A DNA stretch of 64,000 nucleotides from Chryseobacterium elymi (GTDB lineage Bacteria > Bacteroidota > Bacteroidia > Flavobacteriales > Weeksellaceae), in contig NZ_QNUH01000010.1 in the NCBI RefSeq assembly GCF_003385495.1, forward strand, positions 121,261 through 185,260, given 5' to 3'. Each line of letters starts with the position of its first letter. Positions within the stretch are counted from its first letter, which is position 1. The position numbers and the translations under genes were made by a program. The notes under the pieces were generated by a model. The model was not told the DNA's origin. It made no database searches and saw only the letters and a list, made by a program, of their open reading frames with translations. Below, in pieces: positions 26,306 to 35,216 of the stretch.

Positions 26306-27331
26306 TTATTTCGCTGGGTATTTTTGATTTAAAGCCTGAAGAATTGCCCATGTTTCGGCATCCATAATTCCGTCAAAATTCTGCGGACGAAAATGGTACT
26401 GTAAAGCTTCGATGGTTCTTTTTGTTGCATCATCCCATTTTCCACTCAGATCCACATAATATCCAAATCTCTGCAATGCTGTCTGGATGGCAAAGATAAA
26501 GGAAGGGTCATTATATCTTAGAGGCACTTCTTCCTGTGCCAGAGCTAAGAAATTCTGTTTTACAGTTTCATCGTACCACATTCCAAGCTGGTACTCATCA
26601 TACAGCTTTTTCCATGGAAACATAGGTCCCGGATCCTGTTTTCTGGTTGGAGCAATATCTGAATGGGCGAGAATATTCGTAGCAGGGATCTGATATCTGT
26701 TGACAATATCCTTAGCCAAAGCAGCCACTTTTTTCACCTGTTCATCACTGAATGTAGCAAATGTTTTTTTTCCTACAGCATCTGATGTATATCCGGTATT
26801 AACGATCTCAATTCCTATAGAAGTATCATTAAGGTTTTTATCATTTCTCCAGTTACTTACCCCGGCATGATAAGAGCGTTTGTTTTCGTCCACCAACTGA
26901 TAGATCTCATTGTCTCCAGTATTATTCACCAGGTAATGGGCACTTACTCCCTGCTGGGTAAGAACTGTAATGGATTTATCATCAGGCAGTGCTGTATAAT
27001 GTAATATCAGGTAGCGTTGTCTAAAGTTCTGTGCTATGGCAGGGAAATAGGTCTTTACGACTTTATATCCTGCCGGCTTTGCTGAAACGATAGAACCGTA
27101 ACTTGCCGTATTATCATTTTTTGTAGGATCAGCAAGATTGGCTGTAAAAAATTCTACTCCGTGGTCATTGGTAATTTTAGGTTTTGCTGTCTCGGCTACC
27201 GGAGTCTTAACAGCAGGTTTCGCCTGTGATACCGGGGCTTTCGGCTGGTAAGTATTTTTTTTTACATTTTGCTGGGAAGTACATGAAAAAACAAAAGTAC
27301 TTAATCCGATGATATATAATGTCTTACGCAT
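26306..27331 (-). CDS. N-acetylmuramoyl-L-alanine amidase lipoprotein (Amidase_2, AmiD-like)
   Basis: Predicted zinc amidase of 341 residues that cleaves the MurNAc-L-Ala bond in peptidoglycan or its fragments. Lipobox VFSC at residues 14-17, a Lys/Ala/Pro-rich linker, then an Amidase_2 domain (about 95-250): LILHYTALP carries the first zinc His, SYHAGVSNWR the second region, IGIEIVNTG the conserved Glu, and HSDIAPTRKQDPGPMFPW the last His and Asp. A C-terminal peptidoglycan-binding-like domain covers about 275-338. AmiD of E. coli has the same architecture. Followed by its own terminator. Confidence 0.92.
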   Translation of the reverse strand: MRKTLYIIGLSTFVFSCTSQQNVKKNTYQPKAPVSQAKPAVKTPVAETAKPKITNDHGVEFFTANLADPTKNDNTASYGSIVSAKPAGYKVVKTYFPAIAQNFRQRYLILHYTALPDDKSITVLTQQGVSAHYLVNNTGDNEIYQLVDENKRSYHAGVSNWRNDKNLNDTSIGIEIVNTGYTSDAVGKKTFATFSDEQVKKVAALAKDIVNRYQIPATNILAHSDIAPTRKQDPGPMFPWKKLYDEYQLGMWYDETVKQNFLALAQEEVPLRYNDPSFIFAIQTALQRFGYYVDLSGKWDDATKRTIEALQYHFRPQNFDGIMDAETWAILQALNQKYPAK

Positions 27332-27390
27332 CAGTTTAATTTTTTAATCATTTATCTCCTCAAAAATACGCAAATTTTTCTTGAATTTTA

Positions 27391-27422
27391 TTTGGTAAAT
27401 AAAGAAATCTATTCTATATTTG
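27391..27422 (+). promoter_or_regulatory. Bacteroidota-type promoter of the tRNA cluster
   Basis: TTTG at 27391-27394 and TATATTTG at 27415-27422 match the -33 and -7 elements with a 20-nt spacer. The box lies 45 nt before tRNA-Ser, a good distance for a precursor tRNA transcript. This is the best promoter in the window. Confidence 0.82.
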
Positions 27423-27466
27423 CACTCGCAATAACGGAACAACGATCATTAAAAAATAAGAAAAAA

Positions 27467-27551
27467 GGAGGGTTGCCAGAGTGGTTAATGGAGCAGTTTG
27501 CTAAACTGTCGACGTGCAAGCGTCGCAAGGGTTCGAATCCCTTACCCTCCG
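27467..27551 (+). tRNA. tRNA-Ser(GCU)
   Basis: 85 nt. Acceptor stem GGAGGGT pairs with ACCCTCC; the anticodon loop TTGCTAA gives anticodon GCT at 27500-27502; a long variable arm is present, as required for class II tRNA-Ser; T arm GGTTCGAATCC. Discriminator G is encoded and the next bases are CA. First of three tRNA genes in one transcript. Confidence 0.96.
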
Positions 27552-27580
27552 CATTTTTTTCTTACTAATTATATATTTCT

Positions 27581-27655
27581 CGGGGCGTAGCGTAGTCCGG
27601 TCATCGCGCCTGGTTTGGGACCAGGAGGTCGCAGGTTCGAATCCTGCCGCCCCGA
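27581..27655 (+). tRNA. tRNA-Pro(UGG)
   Basis: 75 nt. Acceptor CGGGGCG pairs with CGCCCCG, discriminator A; anticodon stem CCTGG/CCAGG with loop TTTGGGA gives anticodon TGG; T arm GGTTCGAATCC. CCA is not encoded. Confidence 0.96.
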
Positions 27656-27687
27656 CTGTTTTAGTAATTTTCTCAAAATTACTTAAT

Positions 27688-27761
27688 GGGTGCGTAGCTC
27701 AGCTGGATAGAGCATCTGCCTTCTAAGCAGACGGTCAAAGGTTCGAATCCTTTCGCGCTCA
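27688..27761 (+). tRNA. tRNA-Arg(UCU)
   Basis: 74 nt. Acceptor GGGTGCG pairs with CGCGCTC including G-U pairs, discriminator A; anticodon stem TCTGC/GCAGA with loop CTTCTAA gives anticodon TCT; T arm GGTTCGAATCC. Last tRNA of the cluster and the last core feature before the recombinase region. Confidence 0.95.
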
Positions 27762-27764
27762 CTT

Positions 27765-27799
27765 AATGAGACAACTTTTAAAAAGTTGTCTCATTTTTT
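27765..27799 (+). terminator. Terminator of the tRNA cluster
   Basis: Perfect 13-bp stem AATGAGACAACTT/AAGTTGTCTCATT, 5-nt loop, followed by T residues, directly after tRNA-Arg. Confidence 0.9.
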
Positions 27800-27863
27800 A
27801 TACCCATAAAAATCTGTAGCCCAAACTTTTACGATTGGGATATTTAGAGTTCGATTTTTGAAG

Positions 27864-27950
27864 CTAGAATTCCTCTATCACTTGTTTGAAATTATCTAGA
27901 AGAGCCTCAATATATTTTCTATAGGACTTTTTCGAAAATTCGAAATCTCC
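27864..27950 (-). pseudogene. Possible relic of a coding sequence (28 codons)
   Basis: A 28-codon open stretch after the small ORF, reading GDFEFSKKSYRKYIEALLDN then FKQVIEEF and a stop, has a protein-like, amphipathic composition but no start codon and is preceded by a stop. It could be the tail of a lost gene, for example an older recombinase at the same site. Identity not established. Confidence 0.25.
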
Positions 27951-27956
27951 TTAGGG

Positions 27957-28112
27957 TTATAGTGTTTTTATTTCTGGTTTTTTGTAATTTTTTGAGATAA
28001 GATAAAGTAAGTCCAATATAACTGCTACTTCATCATCATCTACTTTAATGCCATTTTTTGCTAGTAGGGCAATTGCCTGTTCAATTGATATTTTTTTATA
28101 AGTAAAATTCAT
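27957..28112 (-). CDS. Small 51-residue protein overlapping the recombinase end
   Basis: Starts ATG at 28112, overlapping the last 17 nt of the recombinase gene in another frame, and ends TAA at 27957. The sequence starts MNFTYKKISIEQAIALLAKN and continues with GIKVDDDEVAVILDLLYLIS. Short proteins of this helical pattern, with an EQAI-x-LLxKNG core and a following ILDLLYLI helix, are familiar next to recombinases on Bacteroidota mobile elements and are often misnamed. The overlap suggests translational coupling. Function unknown. Confidence 0.75.
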   Translation of the reverse strand: MNFTYKKISIEQAIALLAKNGIKVDDDEVAVILDLLYLISKNYKKPEIKTL

Positions 28113-29586
28113 TTTTCTTATTTTTTCGGTTGGTCTTTTTTGATAGTACCTTTAATAATGCATCATTTAGATCTAAAGAAAGACTCCCTTTTTGGTAGTC
28201 AATATCAACAGGAGGAATTAGACTCACAAGATGCTTTTTATCCGCTGTATCAAATTCTGAGAATCCCTGAAAAAGATCTAAAAATAATTTGTCTTCCAAT
28301 TGTTCCTGTCTATCAATATCTCTTAATTTAGTATTGATATTACGTAACTCTTTTTTTAAGCATTGAGAATTAACCTGGTTCTCTTTTTTTAATTCATTGT
28401 AATCGTCCAGTTTCAAAATCCTTGCTACAAATAGTTTTCTAGCTTGGGAAAGAGTTAATCCTTCTTCTTTCAATTTTCGCTCTGCTAACATCCGTTCATG
28501 TAAATAGTTTGTTTTCTGTGTTTTTATATTCTGATCTTCTAAAATGCTGCTGAATAATTCAGCTGCATTATTTGATAATATTAGTTCTTGAAGTTTATTC
28601 TGATAACATTCATTGAGAAGAATTGCATTTATTCTTGTCTTACATCGCCCATGACAGTGATAGTAGGGATATTTTTTGGTTTTGCCTTTAGAAAAGCTTC
28701 CACTAAGTTTTTGATTACAATGGGGACATATTAAGAATCCTCTTAGAAAAAATGTTTCTTTTAGAGTATCTGCTTTAGCGGTAACTTGCCTTTTTGTTGT
28801 AACTATACGCTGCACATCATAAAACTGACTTTCGGAAATTAATGCCTCATGCATTCCTTTAATCATTTGTTGTTCTTCAGCGCTAATATTTACTGGTATA
28901 AGACCACAATAAACCGGATTACGTATCAATCTGAAAAAATGCGATCGTGAGCATATCAAACCTTTATCTGTCGCCATTTTTCTGATCTCTTCTATCTTAT
29001 GAATATTTTTTGAAAGTTGATGGAATACCCATTTTATAATTTCTGCCTCAGGTTGCTTAGGAGCAATTATTTTTTTGCCATCTAACAATGTCATATTAAT
29101 AAATCCTAAAGGTGCCTTATTGGTATATCTACCCATTAGTTTAGCCCGACGAATTCCATTTGCTGTATTCTGGGCTCTCCTACTATTTTCCGCTTCTGGT
29201 ACAGAAAGGTATACTGCAAGCATAACTGTACTTTCCGGAACTGAAAAATCTACAGGCTGATCAATAGCCATTGCTGTTGTTTTATATTTCCGAAGCATAC
29301 CTATCATTTCATAGGCATACTCAACATTACGACTGAATCGATCCCATTTAATAAATAATATATTAGCTTCTTCCTTAGGTGATTTATGCTTAATTGTTGT
29401 GAATAGGCTTTTCCATTCAGGCCGATTGAAATTCTTAGCTGAGAAGTCTTCACGATAAATCCCCTTGACTTCAATATTGTTATATTTACAATATTTTAAT
29501 AATCGATCTTCCTGCTCTGGTAAGGAGTACCCTTTTCTTTTTTGCTCGTCTGTACTTACACGGACGTATAAATAGGCTGTTTTCAT
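28096..29586 (-). CDS. Large serine recombinase (site-specific integrase)
   Basis: 496 residues. Resolvase/invertase catalytic domain (about 1-150) begins AYLYVRVSTDEQ with the nucleophile Ser11 and has DRFSRN downstream; a Recombinase domain (about 155-260, NKAPLGFINM to NPVYCGLIPV) follows, then a zinc ribbon CPHC...CHGRC (about 300-335) and a coiled-coil region (about 345-450). Such enzymes integrate and excise phages and mobile elements. It lies about 330 bp downstream of the tRNA cluster at the edge of what looks like an accessory region. No att direct repeats could be defined by eye. Confidence 0.95.
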   Translation of the reverse strand: MKTAYLYVRVSTDEQKRKGYSLPEQEDRLLKYCKYNNIEVKGIYREDFSAKNFNRPEWKSLFTTIKHKSPKEEANILFIKWDRFSRNVEYAYEMIGMLRKYKTTAMAIDQPVDFSVPESTVMLAVYLSVPEAENSRRAQNTANGIRRAKLMGRYTNKAPLGFINMTLLDGKKIIAPKQPEAEIIKWVFHQLSKNIHKIEEIRKMATDKGLICSRSHFFRLIRNPVYCGLIPVNISAEEQQMIKGMHEALISESQFYDVQRIVTTKRQVTAKADTLKETFFLRGFLICPHCNQKLSGSFSKGKTKKYPYYHCHGRCKTRINAILLNECYQNKLQELILSNNAAELFSSILEDQNIKTQKTNYLHERMLAERKLKEEGLTLSQARKLFVARILKLDDYNELKKENQVNSQCLKKELRNINTKLRDIDRQEQLEDKLFLDLFQGFSEFDTADKKHLVSLIPPVDIDYQKGSLSLDLNDALLKVLSKKTNRKNKKNEFYL

Positions 29587-29933
29587 ATGAATAATGTTTG
29601 CTTAATCTACTACTACAAGATTAGTATTTTTAAACATATGACAATGACAAAGTTTCCTATGTTGCATTATAAAATATTATGCGCAATACAAAAATTTCCA
29701 AATTAACGTCCTAACATTACGGAAAGCAATAATCTCTATTAAGAACTTTTCAACACTTTTATTTTTTGAAAAGTTGATATAAATTAAGTTATTATACAGA
29801 CTATAATATAAGAAATATGTTAAAAAAAAATAATTCCCTAACTATTGAATCTAGAACAAACTGACAGAAGCTTTGAACTTTCTGCATTTTCAAGATTATT
29901 TGTAATAAATACTGATATGTTTTATGAGGTTTT
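29587..29933. other. Gene-free AT-rich stretch upstream of the recombinase
   Basis: 347 bp with a 10-bp inverted repeat AACTTTTCAA (29744-29753) / TTGAAAAGTT (29766-29775), loop 12 nt. It could hold the recombinase promoter or part of an attachment site; nothing else is evident. Confidence 0.5.
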
Positions 29934-30131
29934 ATGGAAAAATTAATCTACACTAGGTATAATTTTTTCCCAAATCAAACCTCAGGAGATTTGGCCTTCT
30001 GGAATCGTTTTACTGGACAACTTAAAAGACAAAACAGAAGAACTCGCCTTCGAATTGCAAATGAAAAAAGGAAGAAAAAAAGTTTGAGCTTCGCTAATTC
30101 AATCAATAAATCAATAATAGCATTACCGTGA
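29934..30131 (+). CDS. Hypothetical 65-residue protein (doubtful)
   Basis: Short basic ORF ending exactly one base before the convergent membrane-protein gene. The C-terminal half is Arg/Lys-rich (RQNRRTRLRIANEKRKKK). No recognised motif and no clear promoter; composition is protein-like but it may be chance. Confidence 0.3.
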   Translation: MEKLIYTRYNFFPNQTSGDLAFWNRFTGQLKRQNRRTRLRIANEKRKKKSLSFANSINKSIIALP

Positions 30132-30689
30132 TTATGAAGTCAATTTTACACCCAACTTGTAGCTCCAAGATAAAAATATGGGGGCAGAAGGTGTCTTAAA
30201 CGCATAAATATTATAGACGCATAATGCCGAAATAATAAAGGATCCCCAACTAATAATCTTATACCAAATATTGTCATAATGTGCTGGACTGAATAGGGCA
30301 GCTACAAAACCACTAACAATAAATGCAGGGGTAAGACAGCAAACCAATATGCAAACTATCCATGGTAAAATCCAGATATTTCGATTTTTAGCACGAAATC
30401 CAATAATGGTTCCTTTAAAAAAATAAATAACACAAAAAATAAGGTATGTAAAGACTATTGTACATCCTAAAATCTTTACTTTGTCTGATTCGGATCCTAA
30501 GAATTTCCTGGCTAATAAAAAGCCTGCATAAATAAATGCACCATAAATAACAAATATTTTCACACAGAATAATAGAAGTGCAAATAATCCCGCCATAAGT
30601 CCTCCTGTGGCATTACTCTCCTCTCTTTTACGAGCGAGATATTCTTCCTCACTTTCGCCGTAATAAGAGTCAGGTTCATTGGATTGCAT
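30132..30689 (-). CDS. Uncharacterised membrane protein
   Basis: 185 residues if started at the Met beginning MQSNEPDSYYGES (30689); a Met 14 codons upstream is also open. A short acidic cytoplasmic-type N-terminus (EEEYLARKREES) precedes four or five hydrophobic segments: about residues 30-60, 75-95, 110-140 and 155-172. No family recognised. It sits alone between the recombinase and helicase genes in the accessory region. Confidence 0.65.
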   Translation of the reverse strand: MQSNEPDSYYGESEEEYLARKREESNATGGLMAGLFALLLFCVKIFVIYGAFIYAGFLLARKFLGSESDKVKILGCTIVFTYLIFCVIYFFKGTIIGFRAKNRNIWILPWIVCILVCCLTPAFIVSGFVAALFSPAHYDNIWYKIISWGSFIISALCVYNIYAFKTPSAPIFLSWSYKLGVKLTS

Positions 30690-30731
30690 AACAGTTCGTT
30701 TTTGAATTCGATTAAATATTATCTTAAGCAA

Positions 30732-31127
30732 ATCACTTATATACTAGTCTTTTTTGATTTTTTCCTAATCAAAATCAAGGTTGCTCTTTGGGCAACTAAC
30801 ATACTAATATAAAGATAGTCAAATTTAAGCTACAAAACCAAATAGAAACAGACTACTTTAATGATCTCTCCAATGACCTCTCCCAAATTTAGAAGTGTTC
30901 TAAAGTAGAAAATCCCGCTGCTTTAACCTGTTTTCGATAAACATTTCAAGTTTCAGATTCCCAAACAGTTGTGGGGTCTGAAGCTGTTGTATTCCACTCT
31001 CTAAACTTCAATTTTTTCCTTGGCGTGTTCATATGACAGAAACCAATTTGCATTAAGACACTCATCACAAAATCTTCAATTGAATTAGCTATATTGAAAA
31101 CTATTCATCTAATTTTTTAAAGCACGA
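30732..31127. other. Intergenic stretch with a short orphan reading frame
   Basis: 396 bp between two minus-strand genes. A 39-codon minus-strand ORF at 30946-31065 (MSVLMQIGFCHMNTPRKKLK at its start) lies 60 nt after the helicase stop and has a plausible protein composition, but no family is recognised and it may be a remnant. The remainder is AT-rich. Confidence 0.4.
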
Positions 31128-33893
31128 TTAACTCAATCCCATAGCCATTTTCAACTTTTCAATAATCCTCGCATGCTCATCGTGCCCATCAGTTGATAGC
31201 CTTAGCAATGGAAGACCTATTATTTTCAAGATATTATCTTTCTTTTGATCCCTTTCCCGTTGCAATACATTGTCATGGAATGACACTCCGTCTACTTCTA
31301 TAGCCAGCACAGGAGTTTTGTCAATTTTGCTATATAGTAGAAAATCTACTCTCGAATTTTTTTGTATGAATCGGATTTCATCTTTAGTAAATGACTGAAA
31401 ATCCCGAATAAGATCTCTCAGTCTGTATTCCCTAACGAAGTCAATGGATGAAAACTGGGCATTATTCAACAATATATTTTCATTCAATAACTTGTGGATG
31501 ATTATTTCTGCGGCAGACCCTTTTATATTTTTATTGGATGAAAGAAACGAAGTAAAAATCTGATTGTATTCTTTGTATAAAAGATCAAAAACGGAACTGA
31601 TACGACCTTGCACTATTGTTTCATTTGGATCTGCCATATAACACATGTAGCGTATCATATCGCCAATATTTGTTCCATGAGGAAGCTCCATGGATTCAGG
31701 TTTTACGACAATAAACTCTTTAACAGCTCTTGATACTGCAACATTTATAAGATTTGGATTATCTATAAATGATTCTATTTTGCTTTTTACGGTATTAAAA
31801 ATAATCACATCTTTTTCCCGTCCCTGAAATTTATGTATGGTATCGGCCTCCACCCCATTTGGCAATTGCTTCTGCAACATATCCGCATGGCTTCTATATG
31901 GAGCTATAACACCGACCTGTGTATAGTCAGAATAATTGTCGCGGATATAGAGGTCAGTTTCATCGATCTGTCTTTGGTTATAATTATCTTTCCCCCCGGA
32001 TATTCTGGTCTCAATAATCCTAAAAGGATGATTATTCCCAGATGTCATAATAACGAGATTATCATTATAGTACTTCTTGTTGCAGAATCCTATGATAGTA
32101 GGATGGCAACGGTAGTGTTCTTTTAACAGCACTGACTTTAGACTACTCCCATATATACTTTTCAGCGAATCCAGAATATTCACCTGAACATAATCATATG
32201 CGTGGGGAATACTATACTCAACTCGAAGTTGCTCCGCAACCGCTTTGATCTGTTGGTCTACAATATGGGTAAGCTGCATGCTATCTCCCACTACAATCGC
32301 GTTTCGGCAGCACGAAAAACATGTGGCAGACTTGATAATATCAACCTGCGAAGCTTCATCTATGATCAGATAATCAAAAAGATATCCTTTCGGAATGCTC
32401 GTATGTAATGAGAGTGTGGAACTTAGGATTACAGGATACTGCATTGTGAATGCATCAAACTGATTGCGATAATCTTCCATTTTAAATCTAACAGTGTCCA
32501 AACCGTTATATTTTTTAAACAGCCCAGCATTAAACACCTCCTTGGAGATGTCTACAAACTGTTTAAGATTAGCTTCTTCATTGTTGGACATAAGCCAGTT
32601 TTCCGTGTCCGAGATTTCAATTTGCAGATTTGCTATATATAATTCATAGAATTTGTGGTTAACGTAGACAGCCAGCCCTTCCCCATAATTACTGATGCTA
32701 GTTAGGTCAAATAATCCATATCGCAGAACAAATCGCAGCTTATTGATGATGGAAAGCTTGTTCTCCAGATCAATTGTTGATAGTAATTTTTTTAATTTTA
32801 AAGCTTTGGTAGGAGTCCATTTACCGCGAAACCTCTGGTCAAGCACCGATTTCACTTTTCGATCGAGGGGCTGTTCCACTTTCAAATGACTGAATTCTAT
32901 TTCGGCCTCAGACAGTTTAGTTTTCAAGATAGCTAATTTGTTCCGTTTCTGAAAACATATTGTTAGTACGGAATCCAAGCTCCGAACTTCATTCTTGAGG
33001 ATTTTTAGTCGCTCTTCTGAAATTTCAAAATCTCGATCGACTTCTTGTACCACATGATTATCAAAGAATAAAGCTTTGTTTTCATTATTTCCAAGGGAGG
33101 CAACAACCATTTCACAGCCATACTTCGCTAGCTTCTCCTGCACATTGAATACTGCAGAATTATTGTTCGAAACAATTGCAACAGTTTTATTCTGTAAAAT
33201 GAGATTGGCTATTAAATTTAAAATGGTTTGTGTTTTCCCTGTACCGGGAGGGCCTTCCATTATACTTATAGAATTGCTGAGCGATGTTTCAACCGCCAGC
33301 TTTTGACTCTCATTGCAGCCGAAAGGATAAATCAGTATATCATCTGGTAAGCCGATAAAAGAATTAATCCCATCTATGTACTTGGAAAGTACTGATCTTG
33401 AATCCAATATATCTATGCCATCAAGAGCCTTAAGTAATATCTCGGAGCTTATTTGATTTGAACTTTTATTTCCTGTCTCCTCATTTTGAATATCAAACGA
33501 TACGCTATTATTTTCTTCCAGTATCTTCTTAAAATAATTGAGCAGAGATTCTGCATGCTTAGTATTCTTTTTAACATCACAGATTTCAATATCTTTGCTT
33601 TTTTCTACCGGAAGCGAACAATGATTTCCCTTTCGAAAAATCACATATTGACCATAGTCATCAACCGTATTATATTTCTTATTCAGTATACCCCGTTCAT
33701 ATATATGTACATTTTCCCTCCTTGATACAAATGGATAATAAAGTACCCTGTCCGCGCCATAAGTGTAACTTCTTCCATTGCTAAATGTTATATAATATCC
33801 GTTGTAGGTATTAGCCACAGACGAAACATCTCTTTTGTACTCAAATTGCGTAGATGTTTTATTTTTCAGGTATATTATAAATGGATAGTTCAT
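31128..33893 (-). CDS. SF1 helicase (DNA2/NAM7-like) fused to DUF2726-type nuclease domain
   Basis: 921 residues. An N-terminal domain of unknown function (1-180) leads to a superfamily 1 helicase: Walker A GPPGTGKT (214-221), Walker B LIIDEASQVD, motif III GDSMQLTHI, motif V/VI DTIHKFQGREKDVI and VAVSRAVKEF. After a linker, the last 100 residues form a restriction-like fold of DUF2726 type: SRVDFLLYSK, AIEVDGVSFH and RDQKKDNIL, with the Asp, the Glu-Val-Asp and the Lys of a PD-(D/E)xK site. Helicase-nuclease fusions of this class occur in mobile defence islands; a phage-defence role is inferred, not shown. Single gene upstream of an IS element. Confidence 0.85.
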   Translation of the reverse strand: MNYPFIIYLKNKTSTQFEYKRDVSSVANTYNGYYITFSNGRSYTYGADRVLYYPFVSRRENVHIYERGILNKKYNTVDDYGQYVIFRKGNHCSLPVEKSKDIEICDVKKNTKHAESLLNYFKKILEENNSVSFDIQNEETGNKSSNQISSEILLKALDGIDILDSRSVLSKYIDGINSFIGLPDDILIYPFGCNESQKLAVETSLSNSISIMEGPPGTGKTQTILNLIANLILQNKTVAIVSNNNSAVFNVQEKLAKYGCEMVVASLGNNENKALFFDNHVVQEVDRDFEISEERLKILKNEVRSLDSVLTICFQKRNKLAILKTKLSEAEIEFSHLKVEQPLDRKVKSVLDQRFRGKWTPTKALKLKKLLSTIDLENKLSIINKLRFVLRYGLFDLTSISNYGEGLAVYVNHKFYELYIANLQIEISDTENWLMSNNEEANLKQFVDISKEVFNAGLFKKYNGLDTVRFKMEDYRNQFDAFTMQYPVILSSTLSLHTSIPKGYLFDYLIIDEASQVDIIKSATCFSCCRNAIVVGDSMQLTHIVDQQIKAVAEQLRVEYSIPHAYDYVQVNILDSLKSIYGSSLKSVLLKEHYRCHPTIIGFCNKKYYNDNLVIMTSGNNHPFRIIETRISGGKDNYNQRQIDETDLYIRDNYSDYTQVGVIAPYRSHADMLQKQLPNGVEADTIHKFQGREKDVIIFNTVKSKIESFIDNPNLINVAVSRAVKEFIVVKPESMELPHGTNIGDMIRYMCYMADPNETIVQGRISSVFDLLYKEYNQIFTSFLSSNKNIKGSAAEIIIHKLLNENILLNNAQFSSIDFVREYRLRDLIRDFQSFTKDEIRFIQKNSRVDFLLYSKIDKTPVLAIEVDGVSFHDNVLQRERDQKKDNILKIIGLPLLRLSTDGHDEHARIIEKLKMAMGLS

Positions 33894-34060
33894 TATTACC
33901 CGAATTTAAGCATTTTGGTTTATATAATAATTGAGAAAATTGTTTAACGTCTGATTAATTACAGCTCAAAGAAGTTTACATCATGATTTATTACCGAATC
34001 AATATCGTTTTATAATAAATTAATAATAGTTTATACAATTTTGAAACATATTTTTAAATA

Positions 34061-34973
34061 GAATTCATTTAAACTTTTCATTTTTATAGAATTTTTTCAG
34101 AGCAATTACCATAAAGGCTAAATAATTGAAAGATTTCCAGCTGGATACCGTAGTATCAAAACGGTTGAGCAACGATCTGAAGCTGTCTAACCAGACATTT
34201 GTTCTTTCTATCGCATATCTTTGGTGATATAAAATTTCATCAAAATAAAAATTGTCTGTATCTGATCCGTTCCGCTTATTGAAAGCAATATTGGCGATGA
34301 TATTTTTACTTTCACAATGCTTTCTGAAGTTTTGAGCGTCAAATCCGGCATCTGCATTAATAAATAATCCTTCTATAGCAATATCTGCTCTTTTTAGCGT
34401 CTGAGTGATCTGGTCAAAATACATTTCAATAGGATACAGATCATTATGATTCCCGGCGACAGGATCAGAGATGGCTAAAGGGAGTCCTTGCCTGTCTGTA
34501 AAATAAAGTGCAGTACTTGTTTTTCGCTTTTTTCTTCCTTGATAAGAAACCTCTTCTCCTCCGCGTAATGCCGATGTATGGCTGCCATCTAAATCTCCGC
34601 TTGATAAATCCAGCTTTGATTTGTTTTTGGATAACAGCCGTATCCAGCAGTCTTCCCAAACATTATTAACACACCATTTACGATAATGATAGAAAACACT
34701 TTGATAACTTAAAACATAGTCTTCAAACAAACTTTTTACAGGTAAATATTCCCATTGAACTCCTGTTTTGAGCTTGTATAATATACTATTCACGATTTCC
34801 ACTAAAAGAGCTTTGGGAAAAAATCCTCGTTTTGGCAGCGGAAGATAGGGTACTATTTCATTTTCTATTATATCTTTGTCAAGTACTTGGTACATCATGG
34901 GCTTGATTTGTTTTTTATGTTTCGCAACACAAAAATAGTCAAGCCTTTTTTATATATAAGTTTAAATGACTTC
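34061..34973 (-). mobile_element. IS5-family insertion sequence
   Basis: About 913 bp bounded by 16-bp terminal inverted repeats, GAATTCATTTAAACTT (34061-34076) and the complement of GAAGTCATTTAAACTT (34958-34973), matching at 15 of 16. The transposase stop codon lies inside the left repeat. No convincing target duplication is seen. It lies between the helicase gene and a region of gene debris. Confidence 0.75.
34065..34898 (-). CDS. IS5-family DDE transposase
   Basis: 277 residues with an N-terminal DUF4096-like DNA-binding part (LPLPKRGFFPKALLVEIVNS, KTGVQWEYLP) and a DDE catalytic core: Asp104 in LDGSHT, Asp183 in NADAGFD and Glu231 in ERTNVWLDSF. Full length with no frameshift, so potentially active. 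A second in-frame Met is the next codon. Confidence 0.93.
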   Translation of the reverse strand: MMYQVLDKDIIENEIVPYLPLPKRGFFPKALLVEIVNSILYKLKTGVQWEYLPVKSLFEDYVLSYQSVFYHYRKWCVNNVWEDCWIRLLSKNKSKLDLSSGDLDGSHTSALRGGEEVSYQGRKKRKTSTALYFTDRQGLPLAISDPVAGNHNDLYPIEMYFDQITQTLKRADIAIEGLFINADAGFDAQNFRKHCESKNIIANIAFNKRNGSDTDNFYFDEILYHQRYAIERTNVWLDSFRSLLNRFDTTVSSWKSFNYLAFMVIALKKFYKNEKFK

Positions 34974-35078
34974 ACTCATTGAAATATATTACAACATATA
35001 AATTTGGACCTTACAGAACAATAATTTGAATTAGTTTTTATGACATTTAAAATGTAATAATTATATAATTTAAAAAAA

Positions 35079-35216
35079 ATGAGGAAACAAATTAAAAACA
35101 ATTTTGACAAGCTATTTATTGGCGGTGAATGGTTGTCTTCAGAAAATGGAAAAACATTAGAAGTTAAAAATCCCCACGATTTATCCATTGTAGGTACTTT
35201 TCCATTGGCATCAAAA
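35079..35216 (+). pseudogene. Aldehyde dehydrogenase, N-terminal fragment
   Basis: About 46 codons reading KLFIGGEWLSSENGKTLEV then KNPHDLSIVGTFPLASK match the start of aldehyde dehydrogenases (INGEW...G-x-T-x-E-V-x-NP). The similarity stops abruptly, the frame continues about 20 codons in unrelated sequence and ends at 35279. All catalytic parts are missing. It lies 106 bp from the IS end, suggesting loss by rearrangement. Confidence 0.6.
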
